64,000 bases of DNA from assembly GCA_009698675.1 (NCBI GenBank), contig WLPT01000001.1, positions 91,909-155,908 of the forward strand. Reading direction: 5' to 3'. Numbering within the stretch: the stretch's first letter is position 1; each line of letters starts with the position of its first letter. Shown here one piece after another: positions 1-8,957 of this stretch. The DNA is from Actinomycetota bacterium (lineage in GTDB: Bacteria > Actinomycetota > Actinomycetes > Nanopelagicales > Nanopelagicaceae). The notes under the pieces were generated by a model. That model made no database searches and was not told the origin of the DNA. It saw nothing but the letters and a program-made list of their open reading frames with translations. The position numbers and the translations under genes are program-made.

Positions 1-2
1 AT

Positions 3-287
3 GCGCAAGAGGCATTAAGTATGGGATTGGTTAACACCGTAGTTCCTATTGGCGAGTTAGAGGCCGAGACTGTTTCATGGTGTCGCGAAATGTTGCGCAA
101 CTCCCCGCTTGCTCTTCGATTATTGAAGTCAAGTTTGAACGCCGCCGATGATGGTCTGGCGGGAGTACAGCAACTTGCAGGAGATGCAACACTTCTCTTT
201 TATATGAGTGAAGAAGGCCAAGAAGGCCGTGATGCTTATAAAGAAAAAAGAGCACCGGATTTCGAGAAATTTCCTAAGCGTCCATAA
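3..287 (+). CDS. menB: 1,4-dihydroxy-2-naphthoyl-CoA synthase, C-terminal part
   Basis: This is the 3' end of a gene that begins before the window. The frame is open from position 3 and reads [15 protein letters not shown], then ends in [14 protein letters not shown]. That is the usual MenB tail, with a GLVN motif and a final EKR-PDF segment. MenB closes the second ring of menaquinone by Dieckmann condensation of o-succinylbenzoyl-CoA in the cytoplasm. menC follows after 3 bases, so the genes are likely cotranscribed. The crotonase core and active-site residues lie outside the window. A BadI-like hydrolase gene at 45769-46572 shares this tail, but the men context settles the assignment here. 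Confidence 0.9.
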   Translation, partial: AQEALSMGLVNTVVPIGELEAETVSWCREMLRNSPLALRLLKSSLNAADDGLAGVQQLAGDATLLFYMSEEGQEGRDAYKEKRAPDFEKFPKRP

Positions 288-290
288 GCA

Positions 291-1262
291 ATGCTTGATT
301 CAATCCTTGGCTCACTCAAAGTCGTTGCGCTTGCAACTAAAACAGACTTTCGCTCGGTAACTTCGCGCGAAGTCGCACTCTTTGAGGGACCAATGGGTTG
401 GGGCGAGTTTTCTCCCTTCCTCGAATATAGCTATGAAGAGTCTGTGCCATGGCTACTGAGTGGAATAGAGGCGGCCTTTGTTGAAAGCCCTCGCGAACTG
501 CGCAAACTTATCGAAGTAAATGCCACACTTCCGGCAATCGATGATCCGATTGAAATCGAGAGACTTCTTGAAGATTTTGATGGAACGAAAGTGATAAAAA
601 TTAAAGTGGGTGGAGATCTACACGTTGACTTGGAAAGAATCGCTAACGTACGACGCATTCGACCTGAATCTAGAATTCGAATCGACGTAAATGGGCTTTG
701 GAGTGTTGACCAAGTAGAGCTTTTTCTAAAAGAGGCGGGTGAAATAGAGTACGTCGAGCAACCATGTTCAACTATTGATGAACTTCGTGAGTTGAAACTG
801 CGTACTGGAATCACAATCGCCGGCGATGAGATTTTTAGAAAAGCTAAAGATCCATTAGATATAGATATTGAAGGCGCGGTGGATATTGTGATGCTCAAGG
901 TTGCGCCCCTTGGCGGTATAGCCAAAGCGCTGGAAATTGCCAAGCACTATGGAGTCCCAGTTGCAGTTTCAAGTGCATTAGAGAGCGCAGTCGGGATTTC
1001 TCACGGACTTCGACTGGCGGCATCACTTCCCGAGCTAGATTATGCATGCGGTCTAGGTACTGGGGCCTTACTTGCAGTTGATGTTGCTCAACTCCCGATT
1101 GTGGATGGAGTGATTGAAGCCAGAGATGTGACACCAAATTCGGAGGCCCTAACCAAGTTCGCCGTATCTAATGAGCGCCTAAACTGGTGGAAGAATCGGA
1201 TTCGCATGACATGGGGTGCGGGTGTTCAAAATGCAGTTGCGGAGAGTGGGTGGAAAATATGA
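291..1262 (+). CDS. menC: o-succinylbenzoate synthase
   Basis: This 323-residue protein belongs to the enolase superfamily. MenC dehydrates SHCHC, the MenH product, to o-succinylbenzoate in menaquinone synthesis. Visible superfamily marks are the KIK pair near residue 103 (second Lys is the usual base), metal-binding acids in DVNG near 132, VEQP near 156 and GDE near 178, and a C-terminal VSSALESAVG segment near 226. The start lies 3 bases after the menB stop. The end overlaps menD by 4 bases (ATGA), which indicates translational coupling. Length and motifs fit actinobacterial MenC. A dipeptide epimerase could look similar, but the neighbours argue against it. Confidence 0.93.
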   Translation: MLDSILGSLKVVALATKTDFRSVTSREVALFEGPMGWGEFSPFLEYSYEESVPWLLSGIEAAFVESPRELRKLIEVNATLPAIDDPIEIERLLEDFDGTKVIKIKVGGDLHVDLERIANVRRIRPESRIRIDVNGLWSVDQVELFLKEAGEIEYVEQPCSTIDELRELKLRTGITIAGDEIFRKAKDPLDIDIEGAVDIVMLKVAPLGGIAKALEIAKHYGVPVAVSSALESAVGISHGLRLAASLPELDYACGLGTGALLAVDVAQLPIVDGVIEARDVTPNSEALTKFAVSNERLNWWKNRIRMTWGAGVQNAVAESGWKI

Positions 1263-2833
1263 ACTCATCAACTTCCCTATCGCGGGTGATTGTTCGTCAA
1301 ATTATCGAAGCAGGTATCACCGATGTAGTTATCTCTCCCGGATCTAGAAATGCACCTCTTTCGCTGGCTTTTAACGCTGCAGCAACTCGGGGGTTAATCA
1401 AAATTCATGTTCGAATCGATGAACGAACTGCGGCGTTTTTTGCTTTAGGTTTGATTAAATCTACGCAGCGCCCTGTACCGATTGTTTGTACCAGCGGAAC
1501 GGCGGTTGCGAATTATCATCCAGCTGTATTAGAAGCCAGCCACACCAATGCGGCCCTACTTGTTCTGAGCGCTGATCGGCCTGCAATGCTTCGGCGAACT
1601 GGTGCCAATCAAACCACTGAGCAGGCCCGAATCTACGGCAGGGCAGTGCGTTATTTTGCCGACATAGATGGACCGGTATTTCCAATGGAACTTCCACTTG
1701 ATAGTTTGCGTTTTGGCCCGGTGCATTTAAATCTTCAGTTTGATGAACCCCTGCTACCCGATGATTCGACCCAATGGCTCGATGAGATCAAAGTCTTACC
1801 AATTGAATTTAAATCACGCACGAAGAGCTCAACACTTAGAGTTCAGGCAACTCGTGGAGTTTTAGTTATTGGTCATGATCGCGGTGGATTAAGCGTCGAG
1901 GAAGTTAGAAAATTCGCCAAGAAACTCAACTGGCCAATAATCGCTGAAGATCCGCTCTCTTTTCCAGATGCAGTTGCACATGCTTCGGTATTTTTAACTT
2001 CACTTCAAGTCCGAAGTGTTTTAGTTCCGCAAGCGGCAATTGTTATTGGTCGAACAACACTTTCAAGATCTGTGAATGCTCTCGTAAGCTTGGCGCCTAC
2101 GAGCTTTGTCATTGATCCACGCATAGCAACAGTAGATAGCGATCGCCAAGCAGATAAGCGTTTTACCGAGATTCCTGCCCTCGATTGTGTGATGGCTTCG
2201 GATGACTGGATCGCCCAATGGCAAAAATACTCTGAACGTTGCGCCAAACTAATTGGCGAGGTTGATGGCTGGAATGAGGCGTCTATTGCCAAAGCGATTG
2301 CCGCAGCTCTTCCAGATGGATCGGCGTTATTTATCTCATCCTCTCGTCCTATTCGAGATTTGGAAGGCTTTGCAAAGCCTCGAAGCGGAGTTACAACCTA
2401 TGCAAATCGCGGCCTAGCCGGAATTGATGGCAATATTTCAACGGCATTGGGAATTGCAGCTGGTAATGCCCAAACTTTTGCCGTACTTGGAGATCTAGCA
2501 TTCTTACATGACATAACAGGCTTAATTCACCGAGAAGATATCAACTGCAGATTTATCATAATAAATAATGATGGCGGTGGAATCTTTTCCACTCTTCCAC
2601 AAAACGCAGTAGAGGGATTTGAAACGGTTTTTGGAACTCCTCACGGTTTAGATCCAGCGGCAATAGCCCAAGCTTTTGGTGTTGCTTCCTCGACAATCAC
2701 ATCAATTAGTGAACTCAAGGGCGCCATAGCTCAACCGGTTAAAGGGATTTCAGTGATTGTGGCAAAAGTTCAATCACGTGAGGCAAACGCTCAGAATTTG
2801 AAATCTATCTATGAAAAAATGAACTCTATTTAG
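1259..2833 (+). CDS. menD: SEPHCHC synthase (thiamine-diphosphate enzyme)
   Basis: The 524-residue protein is a ThDP-dependent MenD, which joins 2-oxoglutarate-derived succinic semialdehyde to isochorismate. The N-terminal PYR domain carries SRNAPLSLAF near residue 30 and an SGTAVANYHPAV stretch near 80. The C-terminal ThDP/Mg site shows NNDGGGIFSTLPQ near 440. I chose ATG 1259 because it overlaps the menC stop as ATGA and gives the usual N-terminus (NSSTSLSRVIVRQI). A longer in-frame start at 1187 would add 24 non-homologous, Cys-rich residues that are really menC read in another frame. The 3' end overlaps the convergent menF end by 4 bases. Confidence 0.95.
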   Translation: MNSSTSLSRVIVRQIIEAGITDVVISPGSRNAPLSLAFNAAATRGLIKIHVRIDERTAAFFALGLIKSTQRPVPIVCTSGTAVANYHPAVLEASHTNAALLVLSADRPAMLRRTGANQTTEQARIYGRAVRYFADIDGPVFPMELPLDSLRFGPVHLNLQFDEPLLPDDSTQWLDEIKVLPIEFKSRTKSSTLRVQATRGVLVIGHDRGGLSVEEVRKFAKKLNWPIIAEDPLSFPDAVAHASVFLTSLQVRSVLVPQAAIVIGRTTLSRSVNALVSLAPTSFVIDPRIATVDSDRQADKRFTEIPALDCVMASDDWIAQWQKYSERCAKLIGEVDGWNEASIAKAIAAALPDGSALFISSSRPIRDLEGFAKPRSGVTTYANRGLAGIDGNISTALGIAAGNAQTFAVLGDLAFLHDITGLIHREDINCRFIIINNDGGGIFSTLPQNAVEGFETVFGTPHGLDPAAIAQAFGVASSTITSISELKGAIAQPVKGISVIVAKVQSREANAQNLKSIYEKMNSI

Positions 2834-4050
2834 GCAAGTGCACTTCGCATAGGAACAAGTTTGGCTTCGCTCTCGGCCAACTCTTTAGATGGGTCAGAGC
2901 CAGTGACTATTCCACAACCGGCAAAGATTCTGATTGAGTCGCCAGATATCTGCCCACATCGAAGTGCAATTCCGAGTTCGCCATCTCCTGCGGCATCGAT
3001 CCAACCGACCGGTCCGGCATATCTTCCGCGAGACATTCCCTCAATTTCACTAATTAATTTCGCGGCCTGTTCGCGTGGTGTGCCACAAACAGCAGCCGAT
3101 GGATGAAGTTGTTCAAGAATTGTAAATGCATCGACATGGGCCAATTTTTCGGCCAAGGCTCCAGTTACATCAGTTGCTAAATGCATGACGTTGGCTAAGT
3201 GCAATACATACGGAGATTCAGGAACGTTTGTGGATGTACAAAACGGTTCAAGTGCATCGGCGACAGAACGCACGGCATATACATGCTCTTCTAAATCCTT
3301 AGATGAACGGGCCAAGGAGGCAGCTAGTGCTAGATCACGCTCGTCATCGCCGGTCTTACTAATAGTTCCGGCAAGTACACGTGAAGTGACCATCTTGCGA
3401 GTGAGGCGAAGAAGCAGTTCGGGAGTTGCTCCAACGAGGCCAGCAACTGCAAAACTCCACGTCGATGGATATTCAGCTGCCAATCTATGTAATATTGTTC
3501 GAGGTTCAATCTCGTGTTTAGATCGTCCGATAAAATCTCTAGCCAGAACAACTTTATCGAGTTCACCATTTTGAATACGAGTAACTGCCGCGGAAACTCG
3601 ATTTTTCCAGGCAGAATCTGAATCTTTATCGCTATCCCACACGATTGAATTCTGAGCCAGTGCCGGTGCAACGAGATTTAGTTCTGGCTGAGGTGAAGTT
3701 CCAACCCATGTAATCCACGACTTATCACCTTTTTTCCCAACAATTACTTCGGGAATTATTAAAACCGATTCATCATCGGGGGAGAAAGAGAAAGAGGTAA
3801 ATAGAACTGGACCAGTTCCATTTCCGTGGACTGAGTTAGTAACAGCAAAGCTTTCCAACTGTTTCAACCACCACTTACGCGCCTCTGCAAAGCGCTGTGG
3901 ACCACTGACTGTGGTAGTTGCATGAACACCCCACCCAACTACTCCTTCACCCGCACGTACCCACGCGACAGGATTGGCATCTGGCAGTAGTTCCAATAGC
4001 GGTAAATGTTCACCTAAGTGAGTTGTTGTAACTGGAATTAAAGTTGGCAT
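2830..4050 (-). CDS. menF: Isochorismate synthase
   Basis: This 406-residue protein belongs to the chorismate-binding family. It converts chorismate to isochorismate, the first committed step to menaquinone. The C-terminal chorismate-binding domain shows the base-carrying stretch ELDKVVLARD near residue 164, GTISKTGDDERD near 225, and the late GPVGWID and FAGCGIVTGSDPSKE segments typical of isochorismate and salicylate synthases. It lies 9 bases downstream of bioY on the same strand and converges with menD. The men context makes MenF more likely than a siderophore-type EntC. Confidence 0.92.
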   Translation of the reverse strand: MPTLIPVTTTHLGEHLPLLELLPDANPVAWVRAGEGVVGWGVHATTTVSGPQRFAEARKWWLKQLESFAVTNSVHGNGTGPVLFTSFSFSPDDESVLIIPEVIVGKKGDKSWITWVGTSPQPELNLVAPALAQNSIVWDSDKDSDSAWKNRVSAAVTRIQNGELDKVVLARDFIGRSKHEIEPRTILHRLAAEYPSTWSFAVAGLVGATPELLLRLTRKMVTSRVLAGTISKTGDDERDLALAASLARSSKDLEEHVYAVRSVADALEPFCTSTNVPESPYVLHLANVMHLATDVTGALAEKLAHVDAFTILEQLHPSAAVCGTPREQAAKLISEIEGMSRGRYAGPVGWIDAAGDGELGIALRCGQISGDSIRIFAGCGIVTGSDPSKELAESEAKLVPMRSALA

Positions 4051-4059
4051 AGAAATTCT

Positions 4060-4644
4060 TTAGTTGCTCTTACGCTTTATAACTCGCCATAAAATTGGCA
4101 GGGACGTACCGGCGATAATCATCTTTAGTACTTCTCCAACAATAAATGGAGTTAGACCTGCGTTAATAGTCCAACGCCAATCTTTTCCGGTGAAGTGGTG
4201 CAACCAGATTAAACCAAAGCTAAAGATGATCAAATTAGCCACAAGCATTGATGGCAGAGAGGTTATAAACTTTTGGTCCATACGATGATTTGCTAGTAAT
4301 CCTAAGAGATATGTTGCAACCAACATCCCAATTAGATAACCACCCGTTGCCCCAGTTACTTTTTCAATTCCAGAGCTTGCTCCTGCAAATACTGGACCAC
4401 CGGCAATTCCAACCAGCAAGTACGTGGCAAAAGTTGCAAACCCTAACCCGGCACCAAAAGAGGAGGCGATCAAGACAACGCCAAGGCTCTGACCTGTTAC
4501 CGGAACTGGTGAACCTGGAATCGGAATTGAAATCTGAGCCAACGCGCTCAGAAATATCGCACCGGCTCCTATTGAGAGGGTATTAGTTAGCGCATTGGAT
4601 GCCGGCAGCAGGGTTGCTCGAAGTGAGCTAGCGTGAAATGACAT
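4060..4644 (-). CDS. bioY: Biotin transporter S component (BioY)
   Basis: The 194-residue membrane protein has about six hydrophobic segments and matches BioY, the substrate-binding component of ECF-type biotin importers. Typical marks are PIPGSPVPVTGQSLGV near residue 40 and a GGY(L)IGMLVA helix near 104. A GAGGAGATTT ribosome site precedes the ATG on the reverse strand. It is the first gene of a two-gene unit with menF. No ECF A/A'/T genes are visible here, so it either works alone or uses a shared energising module elsewhere. The start region faces menG. Confidence 0.93.
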   Translation of the reverse strand: MSFHASSLRATLLPASNALTNTLSIGAGAIFLSALAQISIPIPGSPVPVTGQSLGVVLIASSFGAGLGFATFATYLLVGIAGGPVFAGASSGIEKVTGATGGYLIGMLVATYLLGLLANHRMDQKFITSLPSMLVANLIIFSFGLIWLHHFTGKDWRWTINAGLTPFIVGEVLKMIIAGTSLPILWRVIKRKSN

Positions 4645-4701
4645 CTAAATCTCCTCGGCCCTTAAGTTGTGGATGAGCCTACTTCAAGAGAGAATGCGCT
4701 C

Positions 4702-5394
4702 ATGTCCCGCGCTAACCTGGGTAAAGATCCCGACGATGTAGCTGCGATGTTCGATGGCGTGGCCAGACGATATGACATCGTCAACGATCTCTTATCTCTA
4801 GGTCGAACTAAGGCCTGGCGCAGAGCGGCGACGAAAATCATCGCCCCAACTCCTGGCATGAAGATCCTTGATATAGCTGCCGGACCCGGCTCCTCCTCTG
4901 AGCCGCTCTTTAAGGCTGGGGCCAGCGTCCTCTCAACGGATTTTTCAGAGGGCATGCTCGCCCAGGGTCGAAAGGCCCGCCCATATCTGAGCTTTTCCAA
5001 GGCCGATGCCCTCAACCTGCCCTTTGAGGCCGATAGTTTCGAGGTTACGACAATCTCCTTTGGCCTTCGAAATACGGTCGACTACCCAAAGGCGCTCGCC
5101 GAAGCGCTCCGAGTGACCAAGAGCGGTGGCCGAATGGTCATCGTCGAGTTCTCCCATCCCACCTGGCGCCCCTTTCGTATCCTCTACATGAGCTACCTAA
5201 TGCGCGCACTGCCGGCCATTGCCCGTAAAACCGCCTCAAATCCCGATGCCTACATCTATTTGGCCGAGTCGATCAGGGCCTGGCCCGATCAAAAGGGGCT
5301 AGCCACTGCGATGCAGGGCGCCGGCTGGAGCTCGGTCACCTGGAAAAATCTCACCTTTGGGGTTGTTGCAGTTCACAGCGGGATTAAGGGCTAG
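4702..5394 (+). CDS. menG: Demethylmenaquinone methyltransferase
   Basis: The 230-residue class I SAM-dependent methyltransferase carries out the last step of menaquinone synthesis, C-methylation of demethylmenaquinone. The N-terminus SRANLGKDPDDVAAMF and the ARRYDIVNDLLSLG stretch are the standard actinobacterial MenG/UbiE signature. SAM motif I is LDIAAGPGSSSEPL near residue 57. I chose ATG 4702 because family members begin at this residue. An upstream GTG at 4669 would add 11 residues. By eye this gene uses more C- and G-ending codons than neighbouring nuo genes. It ends just before nuoA and points in the same direction. Confidence 0.93.
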   Translation: MSRANLGKDPDDVAAMFDGVARRYDIVNDLLSLGRTKAWRRAATKIIAPTPGMKILDIAAGPGSSSEPLFKAGASVLSTDFSEGMLAQGRKARPYLSFSKADALNLPFEADSFEVTTISFGLRNTVDYPKALAEALRVTKSGGRMVIVEFSHPTWRPFRILYMSYLMRALPAIARKTASNPDAYIYLAESIRAWPDQKGLATAMQGAGWSSVTWKNLTFGVVAVHSGIKG

Positions 5395-5434
5395 CGGTCA
5401 TCAGCATGGGCCTGACCGCCTTAAGATTTCACAC

Positions 5435-5806
5435 GTGATATCCACATCGAATCCATATGTTCCGATTCTTGCGCTAGGGGCAATCGGCTTTGGCTTTGCT
5501 TTAATTTCAGTGGTCGCAGGCGCCCTTACTGGACCGGCCCGTTACAACCGCGCAAAGCTAGAGGCATACGAATGCGGAATCGAACCATCACCACAAGCTG
5601 CTGAAGGTGGACGTTTTCCAGTTAAATATTTCTTAACTGCGATGTTATTTATTATCTTTGATATTGAAATCGTTTTTCTCTATCCGTGGGCCGTGACTTT
5701 CGATCAATTAGGAATCTTTGGACTCGTTGAAATGGCGATTTTTATTGCAACCGTGTTTGTCGCCTATGCATATGTTTGGCGCCGCGGCGGATTGGAATGG
5801 GATTAA
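5435..5806 (+). CDS. nuoA: NADH-quinone oxidoreductase subunit A
   Basis: The 123-residue membrane subunit of complex I has three hydrophobic helices. It carries the conserved YECGIEPSPQA loop near residue 45 and FDIEIVFLYPWAV near 75. I chose GTG 5435 because it gives the normal NuoA length and starts just before the first helix. The open frame extends upstream to 5357, but that part overlaps menG in a different frame and is unlikely to be translated. It opens the complete nuoA-N operon, and nuoB follows after 3 bases. Confidence 0.93.
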   Translation: MISTSNPYVPILALGAIGFGFALISVVAGALTGPARYNRAKLEAYECGIEPSPQAAEGGRFPVKYFLTAMLFIIFDIEIVFLYPWAVTFDQLGIFGLVEMAIFIATVFVAYAYVWRRGGLEWD

Positions 5807-5809
5807 ACA

Positions 5810-6367
5810 ATGGGTCTTGAAGAGAAAATTCCTAGTGGGTTTTTACTAACTACAGTTGAAAAACTCGCAGGGTATATGCGTAAAAACTCTCTCTGGCCAG
5901 CGACTTTTGGTCTAGCTTGTTGCGCAATTGAGATGATGGCCGTTGGCTCTGCAGCTAAATATGATATTTCACGTTTTGGTATGGAAGTTTTTCGTGCCTC
6001 TCCCCGGCAAGCAGATTTAATGATTGTCGCCGGCCGCGTCTCAAATAAAATGGCGCCAGTTCTACGTCAGATTTACGATCAAATGTCGGCCCCTAAGTGG
6101 GTTATTGCGATGGGTGCTTGTGCCTCATCGGGCGGAATGTTTAATAACTATGCCATTGTTCAAGGCGTTGATCATGTGGTTCCAGTTGATATCTATCTTC
6201 CTGGCTGCCCACCACGCCCAGAAATGTTGATGGATGCAATTTTGAAACTTCACGAAAAGATTTATGATGAAAAATTAGGTGCAAATCGCGCTCAAATTAT
6301 TAAGGAAGTTGAACTCGCAGCTATGAATGCAAAGCCAACCATTCAAATGAAGGGTTTGCTGGCGTAA
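5810..6367 (+). CDS. nuoB: NADH-quinone oxidoreductase subunit B
   Basis: The 185-residue subunit of the peripheral arm carries cluster N2, the last iron-sulfur centre before the quinone. The cysteine pair in ACCAIEMMA near residue 36, the GACASSGG cysteine near 103, and LPGCPPRPE near 131 supply the four ligands, so the cluster should be intact. The stop is directly followed by the nuoC start, with no gap. Confidence 0.97.
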   Translation: MGLEEKIPSGFLLTTVEKLAGYMRKNSLWPATFGLACCAIEMMAVGSAAKYDISRFGMEVFRASPRQADLMIVAGRVSNKMAPVLRQIYDQMSAPKWVIAMGACASSGGMFNNYAIVQGVDHVVPVDIYLPGCPPRPEMLMDAILKLHEKIYDEKLGANRAQIIKEVELAAMNAKPTIQMKGLLA

Positions 6368-6997
6368 ATGACTGACTCTGGAATGTTTGGCGCACGCGGC
6401 ACTGGTGACACATCGGGTTATGGCGGACTTGTTCGCACCGCCGCATCGACCGGGTCATCAGAGCGCCCATATGGTGGCTACTTTGATGAGGTCGCCGATG
6501 ATTTAGAGCGTGCATACCCTGAGTTTTCCAATGCGATCGAGCGAGTAGTCGTCGATCGTGGTGAGTTAACTCTGCATGTTAAGCGTGAAAAATTAATTGA
6601 GGTTGCGTTGATTTTGCGCGACAACTTGAAGTTTGAAATGTGTATGGGCGTCTCAGGCATTCATTACCCAAACAATGAAGGTCGCGAACTAGTAGCGGTG
6701 TACCCACTTCTCTCAATGACAAATAACCGCCGCATACGCTTAGAGGTAAGTGTTGCAGACTCCGATGCACACATTCCATCGCTAGTTGAAGTGTGGGCTG
6801 GAAATAACTGGCATGAACGTGAAACCTTCGACATGTTTGGAATTATCTTTGATGGTCACCCAGGACTTACGCGAATCTTAATGCCAGATGATTGGCAAGG
6901 TCACCCACAACGTAAAGATTATGCACTCGGCGGAATCGCCGTTGAATATAAAGGCGCAACAACTCCGCCTCCAAGTGATCGCAGGAGTTACAAATGA
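6368..6997 (+). CDS. nuoC: NADH-quinone oxidoreductase subunit C
   Basis: This 209-residue 30-kDa-type subunit of the complex I quinone module is separate from nuoD, as usual in Actinobacteria, rather than fused as in Escherichia coli. The family signature [18 protein letters not shown] lies near residue 150 and [10 protein letters not shown] near 178. The first 40 residues are Gly/Ser-rich and poorly conserved. The 3' end overlaps nuoD by 4 bases (ATGA). Confidence 0.96.
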   Translation: MTDSGMFGARGTGDTSGYGGLVRTAASTGSSERPYGGYFDEVADDLERAYPEFSNAIERVVVDRGELTLHVKREKLIEVALILRDNLKFEMCMGVSGIHYPNNEGRELVAVYPLLSMTNNRRIRLEVSVADSDAHIPSLVEVWAGNNWHERETFDMFGIIFDGHPGLTRILMPDDWQGHPQRKDYALGGIAVEYKGATTPPPSDRRSYK

Positions 6998-8331
6998 CAA
7001 CTTTTGATCCGTACGCACCGTCTCGCGAAACAACTGAAGGAACGGTTTTCTCAGTTACTGGTGGCGACTGGGACTCACTCGTGCAAGAGATTGGTTCAAC
7101 TAAGGAAGAGCGCGTAGTTGTAAATATGGGTCCGCAGCATCCATCAACACATGGTGTTCTGCGTTTAATTCTAGAACTTGAAGGCGAGACTGTCACTGAA
7201 GTTCGTTGCGGAATCGGATATTTACACACTGGAATTGAAAAGAACATGGAGTACCGAAGCTGGACTCAGGGCACAACTTTTGTGACCCGCATGGATTACT
7301 TGGGGCCGATTTTCAATGAGACTGCATACTGCTTAGCTATTGAAAAACTTCTTGGCATCACCAACGATATTCCTGAACGCGCAAGCGTGATTCGCGTAAT
7401 GATGATGGAGCTCAACCGAATCTCATCTCACATGGTCGCCCTTGGAACCGGTGCCCTGGAACTAGGCGCAATTACTCCAATGTTTTTCGCCTTCCGCGAA
7501 CGCGAAATCGTTTTAGATCTCTTTGAAATGATCTCTGGTCTGCGCATGAATATGGCCTATATCCGCCCAGGTGGGGTACAGCAGGATCTGCCTGAAGGCG
7601 CAATCCCAAAGATTCGCGATGCAGTAAAACAGATGCGTAAAAACTTCAAAGACAACACCTCTTTGCTAGTCGGTAACTCCATCTGGTTAAAGCGAACTCA
7701 AGGAATCGGTTACTTAGATCTAGCTGGCGCGACGACACTTGGCATCACGGGGCCAGTGCTTCGCTCAACTGGGCTTCCATGGGATCTGCGTAAGGTCCAA
7801 CCATATTGCGGCTATGAAAACTATAACTTTGATGTGATTACAGCCGATACATGCGATGTCTATGGTCGCTTCTTAATTCGCATGAATGAACTTGAACAGT
7901 CATTGCGTATTATCGAACAGGCTTTAGATAAATTAGAGCTACTTGAAGGCGCTCCCGTTATGGTGGCCGATAAGAAGATTGCATGGCCAGCACAGTTGGC
8001 ACTTGGTAGCGACGGACTTGGAAACTCGTTAAATCACATTCGCGAGATCATGGGCACGTCGATGGAGTCGCTGATTCACCACTTTAAATTAGTAACCGAG
8101 GGTTTCCATGTTCCTGCAGGTCAAGTTTATCAAGCCGTTGAATCTCCACGTGGAGAGCTTGGAGCACACGTTGTATCAGATGGCGGAACACGTCCGTATC
8201 GCATGCACTTTCGCGAACCTTCTTTTAATAACCTACAAGCAACTTCTGCGATGAGCGAAGGCGGAATGATCGCTGACATTATCGGAGCAGTTGCATCTAT
8301 CGATCCTGTTATGGGGGGCGTTGACCGCTAA
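6994..8331 (+). CDS. nuoD: NADH-quinone oxidoreductase subunit D
   Basis: The 445-residue 49-kDa subunit forms the quinone-binding cavity with NuoB. The [14 protein letters not shown] stretch near residue 44 contains the loop that contacts the quinone headgroup in this family. The C-terminus ends in the conserved DP(V)MGGVDR. Its length is normal and there are no breaks. The stop overlaps the nuoE start by 1 base. Confidence 0.97.
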   Translation: MTTFDPYAPSRETTEGTVFSVTGGDWDSLVQEIGSTKEERVVVNMGPQHPSTHGVLRLILELEGETVTEVRCGIGYLHTGIEKNMEYRSWTQGTTFVTRMDYLGPIFNETAYCLAIEKLLGITNDIPERASVIRVMMMELNRISSHMVALGTGALELGAITPMFFAFREREIVLDLFEMISGLRMNMAYIRPGGVQQDLPEGAIPKIRDAVKQMRKNFKDNTSLLVGNSIWLKRTQGIGYLDLAGATTLGITGPVLRSTGLPWDLRKVQPYCGYENYNFDVITADTCDVYGRFLIRMNELEQSLRIIEQALDKLELLEGAPVMVADKKIAWPAQLALGSDGLGNSLNHIREIMGTSMESLIHHFKLVTEGFHVPAGQVYQAVESPRGELGAHVVSDGGTRPYRMHFREPSFNNLQATSAMSEGGMIADIIGAVASIDPVMGGVDR

Positions 8332-8957
8332 TGGCTTACTCAAGCGAAGATCTCGCAACTATGGATTCGATAATCAAGCGCTATCCACGCTCTCGCTCTG
8401 CAATCATGCCGTTGTTGCACTTTGTGCAATCTCGCGTTGGATATGTCAATGGTGAAGGCATCGAACTCATTGCAAAACTCTTAACGCTTGAGACTGCAGA
8501 AGTCTCAGCTGTTGCAACTTTCTACACGCAGTACAAGCGCAAGCCCGTTGGTGAATATCACGTAGGCGTTTGCACAAATACTTTGTGTGCAGTTATGGGC
8601 GGGGATGCGATCTTTGCCGGCCTTAAAGCACACCTGGGTGTTGAAAATGATGGCGTAACCGAAGATGGGAAGGTTTCACTCGAGCATATTGAATGTAACG
8701 CCGCATGTGATTACGCACCGGTCGTTATGGCTAACTGGGAGTTTTACGACAACCAAACGGTCGAGTCGGCCAAGGATTTAGTTGATTCAATGCGAAGCGG
8801 AAATCCAAAACCACCAACACGTGGCCCAAATACTTTAGTTACATGGAAAGAGGCCTCGGAAGTGCTTGCAGGTATTAATGATGGAAAAGCACATGAGGGT
8901 GTTCAAGCTGGAGCCCCATCACTTCTCGGATTAAGAATTTCGAAAGAGGGCAAGTAA
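8331..8957 (+). CDS. nuoE: NADH-quinone oxidoreductase subunit E
   Basis: The 208-residue 24-kDa subunit has a thioredoxin-like fold that holds [2Fe-2S] cluster N1a. The four ligands are visible as CTNTLC near residue 81 and ECNAAC near 122. The N-terminal helical domain has RSAIMPLLHFVQSRVGYV. A tail of about 55 residues beyond the cluster domain contains PPTRGPNTLVTWKE, as in other actinobacterial NuoE. It overlaps nuoF by 1 base and forms the NADH-dehydrogenase module with NuoF and NuoG. Confidence 0.96.
   Translation: MAYSSEDLATMDSIIKRYPRSRSAIMPLLHFVQSRVGYVNGEGIELIAKLLTLETAEVSAVATFYTQYKRKPVGEYHVGVCTNTLCAVMGGDAIFAGLKAHLGVENDGVTEDGKVSLEHIECNAACDYAPVVMANWEFYDNQTVESAKDLVDSMRSGNPKPPTRGPNTLVTWKEASEVLAGINDGKAHEGVQAGAPSLLGLRISKEGK

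Noticed and set aside
431-943. Long reverse-strand open frame opposite menC
   Set aside because: Its product is Ser/Ile/Arg-rich low-complexity sequence, typical of an antisense shadow of a real gene.
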